DNA from: Mansonella perstans
Taxonomy: Eukaryota > Nematoda > Chromadorea > Rhabditida > Onchocercidae
Assembly: GCA_037074765.1 (NCBI GenBank)
Contig: JBAMDO010000577.1
Span: forward strand, 372,001-436,000
DNA: 64,000 nucleotides
Reading direction: 5' to 3'
In this document: one piece after another, positions 1-12,144 of the stretch
Layout of the letters: the number at the start of each line of letters is the position of its first letter
How positions within the stretch are numbered: position 1 is the first letter of the stretch
Position numbers and translations under genes: made by a program
Notes under the pieces: generated by a model
Database searches by the model: none
Told to the model about the DNA's origin: nothing
Seen by the model: only the letters and a program-made list of their open reading frames with translations

Positions 1-104
1 CTTACACTTTGTAGGACATGCAGAATAGAAAGTAATAAAAAAGTTGTTTTCCAAAATTTTCTAATACAAGTTGAATATATTATAATCATAATTTATTTGC
101 TTAC

Positions 105-3100
105 CACAAGGTGCAAACGATTGTTGTTGCTGAGGATTGCACATCTGAGGCTGATAGTTTGGATTCTGAGGTGGTGAGGGCGCTGCACGTAATGCTACAA
201 AATATGTAAATGCTCCTCTAGACATACAAATTTTAGTCACGGGAATAAAAATTAGAGGTGTTTGTTTCAGATGTGAATTTACAACACCGAAGTGAATGAA
301 TTCTATTTTAATCAACATCAGAACACCGTTTTGTCCCTGAAAAGTTCCACCGCAGATTTTGGCTGAAGTTGTATAGCAGCTAATTACAATCAGACTTACT
401 ATCAAAAAAAAAAAAAAAAAAAAAAAAAAAACGAGCCAAGATCAAAAACATTGTGAACTGCGATAACTAGTAGTGAAATAAGTAAAGAAACATTCCAATT
501 GACATTAAAATTAAATAAGTCGATATGATCACATGTCCTCGTGCATTATTTTCAGTTAATATGACACAATACACACTGACTTCGTTATTTTAGTAGATGT
601 CATGAATCGAGGTAAGGTCATAAAGTTTCAAGTCATTAGAGAAGAAATAATGATTTTTAAATATAGAACTCAACAGTATGCACAAAATTTCAAAACATAA
701 ATGAAAATGACTAGAGAACAGAACGAAGATTATAATAATACCTTGAATGTTACGTGGAGGTGGAATTGGCGCTTCTACATCAAATGGATTACCTGGTGCG
801 GATGTATTTGGCGCAGTTTTTGGTGGTGGAGGTCGGCTAGGTGCACTGCCGCTTGAAGAACCTAAATTATCATTTAAATAAACACTTAGCAATTACTTAT
901 CATCTGCACATATAAACTGAGAAAAACCATTTACTATCCGCAAGAGCTTTCTCTGATTTCTTCAAATGTACATTTGTTACAATTTTAAAACTAACAATTC
1001 CGTTTCATTCATACTTCGTTCACACTAACCCGAAACAATATTTTGTTGTAAGTGCTTCATCAGATCTTCTTTTTCTGTCTGCCGAGCGAAACAAAAATCA
1101 GAAACTTTCTGTTGTAATCGCAGTAGTAAAGGAGTCAAATCATTATAAAACTGAAAGTAGAATCAACATGTATTTGCACAACAAAGCATTGCAATATGGT
1201 GATTGCAGTGCTTCACAACAAGTCTCAAGTGCAGATTACATATTACCTTTGTTCCTTCATCCAAGTTCGATTTGATCTCTAAAAACTTATCATGCCCATT
1301 AGCTAATATCTTCAAAATTCGCTCACGTTCAGCAGCATTCTGACTGGATGCTTTTTCCAAACCAAATTTTTTATTCCATATCTGAAAAGGGCCCAATACT
1401 ACAAAAAAAGAACGGCAAGAAAAACTGCTCCAAGAGAAGTCAACTATAATGACATCTGCAAAGTTAATACAGAGCTGTTGCTTACCTCTATTTGTGCCAA
1501 ACAATCTTCTTGCTTCTTAATACTTTCATTTACTTTAGTCTTTAACGGGCCATAAATATCTGTAATTTTTGCAGTAGAAATTTCTTCTTCATTGATAAAT
1601 TGGTTGTCGGCTAGTGCTTTCAAAAAAACTGAGCTCATATCACAACGAACATTCGTGAATTCCTTTTCCAACTTCTCTCGTTCAATCTAAAAAGTTATTC
1701 GAAAGAAAAGGGAAAATTGTAAGCGTAAGATATGTGCCATCGAATAAAAAATAGTTAGTTTGCAGGAGTTAAACTTTCGTTTCTAATTTGTTTCGCTGGG
1801 ATACCACTATTTCGCTACTATTAAAAGAACAACCAGCCTGGTTAATCAAATAGCAAACAAAACATAATAATTTACTGAGTTACGAAGAAAGACGCGATTA
1901 TGAGCCAGGAATTTCCGATCTGATAATCCATATGTTACAGTCAAACACGATTAAGAAACAAAGGCTTTTTATACTCGAATCTTACCTTGATTTCTTGTAC
2001 AACATCCATTAAACTTCTGAGTTTTACTACAGCTTCCGAATTCTTGTTGGTACTTGAAGAATCAAGACCTGGTATTGCTGCTGTAAAATCTTACCATATT
2101 TTAGAATAATTTGTGCTATAATAAAATAACAATGCTAACATTTCCGACATCCGCATAAGAGATGTTTTTAATTTAATTGGGATTCATATTTACAAAAAAC
2201 AAAAATAAGCATCGGGAAAAAAAAGAATAAAAAAGAAGATAAGCACTTATTTTAATTCAGATTCGGTTGCACTAAGCAACGTGATTCCTTCTCTATTCTC
2301 TTCCAGTTTCTGCTTGACCGTTTCGTCCGCATTGGAAGCTGCATGAAGAATGCCACGGTATTTACCATATTCCTGGTGAAGTGGAGCCGTAAGCTGGTCG
2401 GAAGCCATACGTGTCCACTTATCTTTAAACTGCGATCGCAAATGATCGTCATTTTCTTTTTCTTCATTTAATTGTCGTAAAGTCTAGAAAAATTTATTTC
2501 CCCAAACACATTTCGACATCGAAGGAACAATTTTAAAAACAAAAAATGAACAAAGGATACCACACACCAAGTTGCAGCCTGATGATTTGAAATTTAGCAA
2601 AACCGACCGTACAACAGTAATAAAGTAAATAGAAATGGATGTTCTGAATTCTTATAGCATTTGAAAAATTTACTTCATCCAAGATTTCTTCGTTTCTTTT
2701 ATGAATACTTGGCAAATCAGCGATGAGATTTGTAATGATACCAATTCCACCCTGAGATTTAACCTTAGAAGATTTTTGTCGGATGGATTCTGGTAATATT
2801 TCGTGATTTGTCACGTCATCTAAGGCAGCGGGCAGATTTAAAGAAGCCAATATCCTATAATGCATCAACACTTAAGACTAATGAGACATCGAATACAACT
2901 GCTGAATCTTCAATATATAATATCTACTTTCATGAAATCATATAGGATCTTTAAATTTCATTTCTCCTCTACTCCATATTTCCAGGGATTGAGGCTAAAG
3001 CGAAAACCTTAAAATTAATTTACCCATTCATTATCTGAGTATATTCGCGGAGACGCTCAGTTTCCATATTGATAACTGCCGACTTTCGAGCATCAAAAGA

Positions 3101-5789
3101 TGCCAAAGCTTGATGTACCTGAACCGGCACAAGGCTTGAAAACATGTCTGCAATATGAGAAATTGTGGCATTAATCTCGGACAGAAAGAAAAAATGGTGA
3201 TTTGAAATCCATTCAAAAAAATAAAAATTTTAAAACAAACTGAAAGTCATGGATGCCAATCATACCTTTAAATCGCGGTGTCATTGGAAAAGTAACCGGA
3301 ATGATTTTTGCAACTGCAGCCTTAGGTAAAGGTGATAAGCTTCGGAAATCAGCGATTCTGTCATGATACTAAAAATAAAAGCTAAATGAAAGATCTTTTT
3401 TTGTTATAATCTATTTTTCACTGAGGTGCGGCTGATGAAATTATTAAATAGGCCTTTACTTGAAATATTATTTCATTCCAATCATTGAATCCAACTATGT
3501 TGAAATAATTGAAATCATAATTGAAAAAAAACAAATGCATTAGACCTGTGAAGAGAATTCTGAATTTTAAAATGATCATCGAAAAATTACTATGAAGTCA
3601 TTATCCTTTTTAGCTGATATATATGCTTTTTCAATGGCTGCATACTGCGTATCAAATGTTCCGTGCGGCACAAAAGTGATTGCCTGTTGCATGAGAGACT
3701 GTGATTCAATTAATCGACTCAACTGTTCACCTGGAATTCGAGCAAATTTATGCATGATCAAACTTCCTTCCGTAATCCGAGTCAAAAATACCATAGTGGA
3801 TAAACCTTGGAGACAATCACCACGAAGGATTCAGTTATCGCGGAATTCCAGAAAAATGCCATAAAATGTTGCTTCGTATTTAAACAAAAAAATCCATATT
3901 TCTACTAAATACAATTCCTCATATCTCATACTAACAAACCTATATTCTTCGAATCAGTATTTTCTACTGCTTTATGATATTGAGCGAGCGCTGAAAGTCC
4001 CAAAGCTTTGCCTTTTAAAATATTTGTCCATTCCTGTAAAGTGTCGATCGCACGTGAAAAAAAAAATGAATATAAAATAAAGCATTGACAAGGAACTCGA
4101 TGAAAACCACTGGGACAAAAAGTCACGATAAGGGAATTCTGACCAAAAAATCATGCGCGGATAGCATTTTATATAACGCCGGACAGATTGCAAAATTTCA
4201 ATCGAAGTGAAGCAGACAAGATATATGACAATAACAACCTTGTCAAATAAACCTCTCACGGCATCTCTCTGTAGTTGCTTCTGAGCTTCATGATAATAAT
4301 CCGCGCATTGTGCAGCTAATTTTATCAACGCAGCTGTTTTCATTTTATCTAAAAAGTGATCCAATTCCTTCAAATAAAGGATTGTTATTGCCTCTTTCAC
4401 TTAATTGCCTCCATTTTATTTATTCAGTTCCACCCATGAAGACACGAGAGAAACGAACCTTTTTCGGCTTTGATGTAGATCGCTTCCTGCGCTTGAGCTA
4501 GCATAATTGCTGAAAGTACTGACAGTGTATCAGGCATCAGGTCTGGAGTTGGTTCCTGAAAAAGAATCGTAATATTACAACTCATAAAGACATCTTAAGC
4601 CACCTATTATACAACGATATTTTGAAAGTGATAATATTAATTGCTAAATCAACCGGTGAATAATCACAGCATAAATGATCAGGATATGCGTGCCACTGAA
4701 CTGCATTTACCAGTTAAAATTATTGGCGGTAAGTTTTCAAACGCAAATGGCTAGACGTATAATGTTATATCATTGCAAAAGATACTGCTGATAAAAAGAT
4801 TATAATCAATAATGTTTCGGGACTTATCCATATTTTTGTTAGATGAAAGAAATATCATTAGAAGAAGTAATGTATATGTAAAATAATGATTCGACAGAAT
4901 CGATTTCAAAAAATTGCAGAAACTACGAACCTGTTGTACAATTCCCAGAATCGTATCCTTCAGATGTGCAAAGACTCCAGCTGATTGTTGAAAAAATTTC
5001 GCTGCTGTTTTGAGTTCATCATCAGTATGCATTGGTTGAGAAGCCGCGATCGCAGACATCAGAGCACCACAATTAAATAAAACAGCAGCTCTTTCAAATG
5101 CACCATCATTTAAAGCTGAAAGCTCTACTATATAATTCATATTAAATTACCTAAAGTAATGCAAAAAATTAAGGGTTAGGATGAAATAACTATAATTGAG
5201 AGCAGCGTTCATATCCGTATACATATGGTGACATTTCAGCAACTTATTATGGTATTGTTCGAATCAAAAATTGAAAATTACAAGCATAATAAAAAAATAT
5301 TTGAGTCACAACAATTGAAAAAGTTGCATGAACCTACTCAGAGAAGCTCGGCCGAAAAAGAGTGAGCCTTTATCGAAGGCATCCTTCCATTTAAAGCTGA
5401 TAGGATTTTGGGTTGCAGTGATTGGTATTTTATTTTCAATAGCTACCAGTTGATCGTAATATCTATAAATATTTGAGCTGTGAAACTTGAATCATTAAAT
5501 AAAGCGAGATAAATACAAACGATGCTTAATTTGCTCACTGTTCAATTTTGAAAATTCGCAAAAGAGCAATTGATACATACCTAGTCAAGACATCCAAAGC
5601 ACTCTGATGTTTATCCAAAGGTTGATTACAAGCTTTGTTCCGCATCTTGTTCAATTCTTGCATTGCTTCTTTAATTTCTGTGCTTATTTCATTTGATGAC
5701 AGATAAATATTCTCGACATAACTCATTAATGGTTTCACCATATCCACTTCGTTTGTATGCTTCAACGGTACCGTTAGAAAAGATGACAT
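105..5789 (-). CDS. alx-1: ALIX / PDCD6IP homologue (BRO1-V-proline-rich), 3' end outside window
   Basis: Cytosolic ESCRT-associated scaffold that links ESCRT-III to endosomal sorting, membrane repair and cytokinesis. The exons I could join in phase are 5789-5581, 5462-5338, 5127-4931, 4555-4459, 4348-4239, 4033-3940, 3766-3591, 3368-3266, 3147-3024, 2854-2674, 2483-2273, 2080-1986, 1686-1486, 1381-1247, 1150-1030, 861-742 and 194-105, about 796 codons so far. The ATG at 5789 is followed by [10 protein letters not shown] and lies about 10 bases after an AG acceptor, so it is probably a trans-spliced start. Residues 1 to about 360 match the BRO1 domain (for example [20 protein letters not shown] and [16 protein letters not shown] SAKKDNDFI). 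The V domain follows ([29 protein letters not shown]), then a Pro-rich tail with PSRPPPPK and PIPPPRN, typical SH3 ligands. The last exon ends in phase 1, so coding continues left of base 1. The exon at 3766 has a weak acceptor and the junction near 2250 is odd (see findings). Family assignment is firm; individual splice sites are inferred. Confidence 0.93.
404..431. repeat. Poly-A homopolymer in ALIX intron
   Basis: A run of about 28 A on the plus strand inside the 548-base intron between the two proline-rich ALIX exons. It reads as poly-T in the direction of transcription. No function is evident. Confidence 0.9.
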
Positions 5790-6469
5790 TTTTTGAGCCT
5801 GCAAATTTTTGAAGTTTGTTAAATTCCTAAGATGATATAAACCTTCATAGTGAAATTTTTCAATGAATAGGTCAATAATCGGTAAAACTTAAAGAGTCAA
5901 CAAGGCTTCTGAACTACAACTATTGGCAATTTATCATCTAATATCGCAAATTCGAAGAAACGAAGGGCCTATGTTCACATTCAAAGATTGATAATAGATT
6001 TTCATCAAATACCTGTCATCAAAGAATGAAAGAGAAAAAAGATCTTCTAAAATAAGGCATTGTTAGGCTATGTTCATAGGGCCAAATAGAGAACTCCCAT
6101 GAATAGGCATTCCCATGAATGGCTATTGTTGGAAGATAGATAATTATAAGGTTTGCTAAGGGAAGAAATTAATAGGAAGAAAAAATGTTAGATGGCATTA
6201 ATACTTGCACTATACTTATATACTTAATATTTTTAATCAATAACAGAAATAACAACCCATCCAAATACTTAAAGATTACAACCAACGTTACAGCGTGAAG
6301 GTTATATAATTGTTCGGTTGATGCTCAAATTGCTCCGAGAAGAGCTAATAGCAACGTGTACGTACGTGAAGTAAGTGCATACCTACTACGCTTATTATGT
6401 TCATATTCATTACAATTATCAATCATAAGTTTCAACGTACGAAGATATGATGACATGCTTATTGACAAG

Positions 6470-6528
6470 CATGTTGAGGCTAGAAAAGTTAATGCGAGAA
6501 AAAAATCTCAATGGAAAATCTCATTAAG
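6470..6528 (+). repeat. Diverged single copy of the 32-base repeat at 7137
   Basis: The stretch around GGCTAGAAAAGTTAATGCGA followed by AAATCTCAATGGAAAATCTC resembles the sequence at 7128-7210. Both copies begin with a short GGCTAGAAA-type lead-in and end in TCTCARTGGAAAATCT. They look like two copies of one small dispersed element separated by about 650 bases. Confidence 0.55.
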
Positions 6529-7136
6529 CAGTATTGGCGAGACACTTTTTTTTTTTTTTGCATTTCTTTTCTCTTTTAGACTAATTCTACTCGTACGTGT
6601 ACTTTCAGGCAAATAGCATTATGGATATGATATGTCTCTATGACTTTCGACTGAAGGCCAGATCGGAGAGAACCGAGAGAATCGAAATATGATGCTTCAG
6701 TAAAATCCTTAAGGCTATTATATAGCGATAGCCAATGGCTAGGCCTTGCACAGAGGACAGTTTTCGGAAAATTCCTTCATGAAAGATTCTGCGCAGTGTA
6801 ACTGGGATTCTGATGGTTTAAACAATGGTAACTGTTGCCTATTGAAGGACAGTAACATTGCTCAGTGATTCGATCCATTTGGTTATTTAAAATTGTGCAG
6901 AGGCAGAGAGCACCAATGGAAGCTTTCGAGGGAGCAGGTTGTAGTAGTAAATGACCAATGATTCATACTTGTAAAAGAGTAGAGAGTATAAATCGGCATT
7001 CTTTGTAGCTCTCTTCACTTGCATCAAACTTTTTTTGTGAAATTTCCCGAAAGCTCTGTATGCCTTTCCTAAACTACTGTTTGCTCAGTTTTTACCATCC
7101 GAGAGAACAATGCTTTCACATGTGTTAAGGCTAGAA

Positions 7137-7200
7137 AGATTGATGAGAGGGAAAAACCTCAGTGGAAAAGATTGATGCGAGGTAAAAATCTCAGTGGAAA
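7137..7200 (+). repeat. 32-base tandem repeat, two copies
   Basis: Copies at 7137-7168 and 7169-7200 follow the pattern AGATTGATG.GAGG.AAAAA.CTCAGTGGAAA and differ at only a few positions. A more diverged copy lies near 6.5 kb. The unit is not coding in a way I can recognise. Confidence 0.8.
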
Positions 7201-10200
7201 ATCTTCTTAAACGGTAGTTGAATCGCTGAATCGCTGGATTGCACTAAACTCTGATCCATTGATGGTGATATGATGATGATGATGGTGGTAGGTAACTTCG
7301 TGTGATACATATTGATGAAAAACTTTTGTCTTCTTTCGATCAACATCTAACTCAAAAAACTGGAAAAACAGCTTTCTCAACTCAAAATATGATGTTAGGC
7401 ACTGCATAGCGGTTCCTCTATGAATAGCAAGGGCGACATCATCGGGTCAGCAAAGATTCTATGGCAGACAAAGGTCATTTAAAGTTTTGATATGAATCTT
7501 CAATTCTGAGGTTAAATAGGCTTTGGTAGGATATGATTTAAATGCTGTTAATCAAGATCTGTTGTGGCCATTTTTTTGAGAACATAGCTGAGGAATGAAA
7601 TATGAATAGAATTTCGTCGAGGACGCAACTTTTTCCAATACCACTGATTAGCTCAGATCATATCTTGGTGATGCATTGATCTTCATATAACAACAGAATT
7701 AACATTTCGAGGAATTAATTGTTCTAAAATTTACCACAGGCTTTTGACTACTACTGATACTTTAATGAGGTCAACAATTTATACAAATACAATCTCTTAT
7801 TTTGTCTTCTACACTTTTCATGCAATTATATTTGAAACTAATTCTATATCTGTATCTAAAAGTGTTAAAATTTTCCCAAAATATATTTTTACTTCAGAAA
7901 TTTCGAATTTTTTGCTAATTTATATGATTATTTGTTTATTTGACAAAATTTAAAAAAATTTTTTTCCCCTGCTGATTCCTGAAACCATATTGGTTTTCAA
8001 GTGGAAATTCTGAAATAACTCATACTAATCTGTTTCAAACTGCTACGGTTTGGTACTATTTCAGTTCAAGAAATCAATACTGATAATTAGGAATAAAAGA
8101 TGAGTATCCAAGATAATATAACATTCGAGTTGAGTAAGGTTAATGATTCAGGTTGAGCTTGATATTCGAATTGATTTGAGGGACGCTAACAGCAATCGGT
8201 GTACCGAGCCATGTCTAGTGCGGATGGAGGATATGACTATATCTCTGTACTGAACCAGGTCGGCCGTGCTACATAAGATTTAAGTAAGATCTATCTCATC
8301 ATAGGACAAATAACTGTATGACTTGTAATATACAATCTTTAGATAAAAAATGCATAAAATGTCATTATAATTCTGGGAGGTCACACAGAGTTTTGATTCG
8401 TACATTCCATGCATTCGATGGAATGTTTTCAGTTTTTGACGGGTCGAAATTTATTGACTGGAAGAACAGTGAGTGTTAGAATTGTTATGAAGATGAGAAG
8501 AATATGTTTCTTCTGGCTTATTTATCATAACTTTGGGATGATCCGCGAATTATTTCGAAAGAGGAAAGATAACTTTGGAAATAACTGTGAAAAATAGTTT
8601 TACTTTACTGCCTTCTTTTTGACATCTCAACGGAGCATCTTGCTCAAATGCATTGTGCCTATTTTCCCATGCTAATCCTAATATCTGAAAATCCCTTGAA
8701 TAAAATAATATTTCTTAAAAAATTTCAAGTTTCCACAATCCCAATTGGCCATTTCTTTCAAACTGAAACAATAAAACAAAAAATATTTCCTTTTTGATAA
8801 TCATTTTTGAATGCAATCATATTAGAAAGAACTTGTGAGAAAAATTCATAATGAAGTTTCATAGAAACCATTTATGTTCAACCACAGCGGTCGTAGAATT
8901 GTTAAATGACCAGAAATTCATTTTTCCATTTGTTTTTATTTTACTAGAATATTCTCAAATTGTAAGATTACACAAACTACCTGAATTTAATGATTAAATC
9001 TTTCTAATTTTAAAAAGTTTTAGTTATATTTCGAATTTCAGATCCGTGATCAAATCGAATTTCTCGATATTTCCATTGATTTAAAGCCAAAAAAATAACT
9101 GTGTTGATTATTAAGGTAATAATGATTTGTACAGTAATCTTCGATTTCTACATGACTATTTATTTTTTAGATTAAAGTGATCATATAAGCATTATGAATT
9201 TTCGAATTTATGAATTGTGAATTATGAATAAGCATTATGAATTCAAATTTTCGCTGCTGTCGAAAAATGACCACATGCCAAGCACTACTAATAAGTAAAC
9301 TCTTCTGTAGCGCAACATTTTTTAGAAATTTGATTGCTTTGAAATTTATTTGATTAGGATTTATTTAATCCGATCATGACAAATTGCAACAATTACTTTA
9401 TTAAGAATCAGTAATCATCATGAATGCCTGTACGATCACTTTTAATCTTTAGAAAATCTCAAATTTCAAAAGAGAAAAGGAAATTGAAAGTCTAAAATGG
9501 GGAAACATGCTTGCTCAACAGTAATTTATCCGCACTTTTAACTTACAACACTTTTCCTTTGTGATAATGTAATCGTGATTATGATTGATTCACATAACGA
9601 GTAATATTTATTATATAATAAAAGAGAACAAATCATTTCGATGTTTGTTTACGTAAAATATTTTTTGAAGAAATGACTCATTTAAAATGTGAAGTAATAT
9701 ACAATTATTCAAGTTAATTACTGTTTGGGACATTCTTATACTTTATTTTCTTGCTTCTATCATTGTTTTTATCACGTGTCAGGATAATATCATGATAGTG
9801 GTATCACCAGAAGCAATATATGATGATAGGCATTTACCGGATCGGATTTCTTATAATCTGTCTTTACAGTTATTAGCATCGTGCGATCGATTATATCACT
9901 ATCGCGATTGTAATAGCACACTATCAGTAGTAATGTATGATAAGCACTTATCACATCTTCATCTATGCTAACAAATATTTTGCAGTGTCGTTGTTTTTTT
10001 TCTGTTTAAAAAAAATAGACAAATAAAGAAAAACAAAATATTTCAGAAACATTGTGTTTGTCTTTTCTTGAATATTTTGTAAAGAATAAGTGCAATAGAA
10101 GCATGGGAACAGAATAGGCAATGAAATATTTTTCATTTCTTCCTTTCTTTTACTTTCATTTGTAAATTTTATGGCATTTTGTTTAACAACAAATTTATTT

Positions 10201-12097
10201 CAACTCAATATTGTCACATGTCTATCTGCCATTTAAAAAACTATCGTATGTTAGTTTCTTCATCATCTAAGACTGTCTCAAACTCTTTTCCTTATCTCTT
10301 CCATCTGTCGTCTTATAAAAAACGTTGAAATATGCTAAAATTTCGTTACAGTTTCAAGAATGAATTATTGATTGCTTGACCAATTGACTTCAATTTGATT
10401 GATTGATTATTATTTAGGTGTGAAAATGATAATACTTTGATCATTGTTGCAAGATGATCTGTTTTTACGCCATAATGATCCAATAAGTAGTATTTTTGAA
10501 ATTTATAAATTTACTCACATTTCGCCTATTTCTCGATCAAAAAACTTTAAAGTTCATAAAAAAAGTTTTCAAAAAAGTCGAAATAATTTTGTTGTGAAAA
10601 CAATAAGTAATGAATTACTTATAATTGTTCGTGACATTATTGATCATTTTGCTCAGCATTAATTTCTGGTAGATAAATTTATTAAATTTAAATCTTAAAA
10701 TAGCAATGAAGGAAATTACAAGCTAAAACATTCAAAAAATAAAATTAATTAGCAATTCGAAATGAATTTATTATGTATTCGTATTGTTCCAATGCGCGGA
10801 AGAAATACCACTTCCAATAACTTTGAATTGCAATTGGAAATTCTTCAAAACTTCTAAGATAAGTGATTCGAACAATTTTTAATTTTAAATGGTAATTTTT
10901 AAAAATTTTTGCAATTTTAAAGGAACTATATTTTTTAATTCAAAATTCACACAGATGCGAAAAGACAAATGATTCTATTTAATGCTTTAGTTCAAGCCTC
11001 GCAAATTACACACATCATTTATTGATCTTGCTCGAGATGAACATCTGTTCGTCTGAAATTACAACGAAATTTATAGGATAAAATTAATGAATAGCACAAG
11101 ATGCTATCGTGATAAGTAATTTTTTTTCCTTTAGGCTCAAAATTCAAAGAAAGTGAAAATTTTTTTCAAAAGTGTACTTTGTGTAAAATGAATTTCTCAT
11201 GCAGTTTTTCATTTCTTCTTTTTTATAAATAAACTTAATCGATTTGAAAGCAAGCACATTACATTTTAATATTAAGAAATTAAATTTTTGAAATTTTAAA
11301 TTTGAATTAATCAATTTGTGAAAATTTTCATGATTCATAGCAGAATGCTAAAAGCAAATTGTTTAACTTAAATTTGCTTGTTTAGTCTTTTGCACGGTAA
11401 TATTTTGTTGTTTACGATGGCTTAGGGACTGCACTGTCAGGACAAACATTTCCTCAAAGCTTTGCTTGTCACATTTCCTGCTATTATTATTTAATGAAAC
11501 TTTCAAAATGAAAGAATAGAGCTCAACGTGTATTTGTACACTAATATTTTATTGTTTACTATAATAATATTTATTGATAACTTAGAAGGCAAACACTTGC
11601 TTAGAACTTTGCTTGTTTACATTTCCTGCTATTATTATTTAATGGGATTTTCAAAACAAAAGAATTTTGAAATGTTTATAGGAAGATTTATTAGCATTAT
11701 TCAGTTAGAGAAAGAGCTATTTCAGTACAGCATGAAAGCAATGTCATTCAACATATGTGTCTCAGTGGATTTTGTTGAAAATACTGGAAGAAACCTGTTA
11801 GCTTCATATTTCAACAAAATTTCTATGAATTCAATAAATTCCTTATTGAATAAAGAATTTCATTTCAATTCTTTTCTCATTTTATTCATTATCTTTTTTT
11901 TTTAAATTAATATAAGTTTTGGAATGTAAAAAAATGTTTTAGGGAAGGCCAAAAGTGCTTGATGGAGAAAAGGGACGATGCCTCGGGCATTATAGAATTT
12001 TAACCTAAAATCAATGTGAAAGATTTCATGATTTTTTCATTAATTTTTTTTAATTCCACAAAAAATGCGCGAAAAAAAGATTAATTACGATCTCCAT

Positions 12098-12144
12098 AAA
12101 TCAATACACCATTGAATATATGATATTCAATAGTGTATTGATTT
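12098..12144. repeat. Near-perfect hairpin, 22-base stem, 3-base loop
   Basis: Left arm 12098-12119 and right arm 12123-12144 are reverse complements with one mismatch (12110 against 12132) around the loop ATG. It lies in intergenic DNA far from any recognised gene. It could be a small-RNA hairpin, a palindrome from a miniature element, or a replication-slippage product. Arms of 22 bases and such a tight loop are not typical of an animal microRNA precursor, whose loop is larger. Confidence 0.85.

Noticed and set aside
3592..3864. Plus-strand frame of 90 codons across the ALIX gene.
   Set aside because: It is the antisense shadow of a conserved BRO1-domain exon.
6600..8600. Possible insertion of Wolbachia DNA, as occurs in filarial genomes.
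   Set aside because: No bacterial coding frame or recognisable bacterial gene is present, and the modest G+C rise alone is not evidence.
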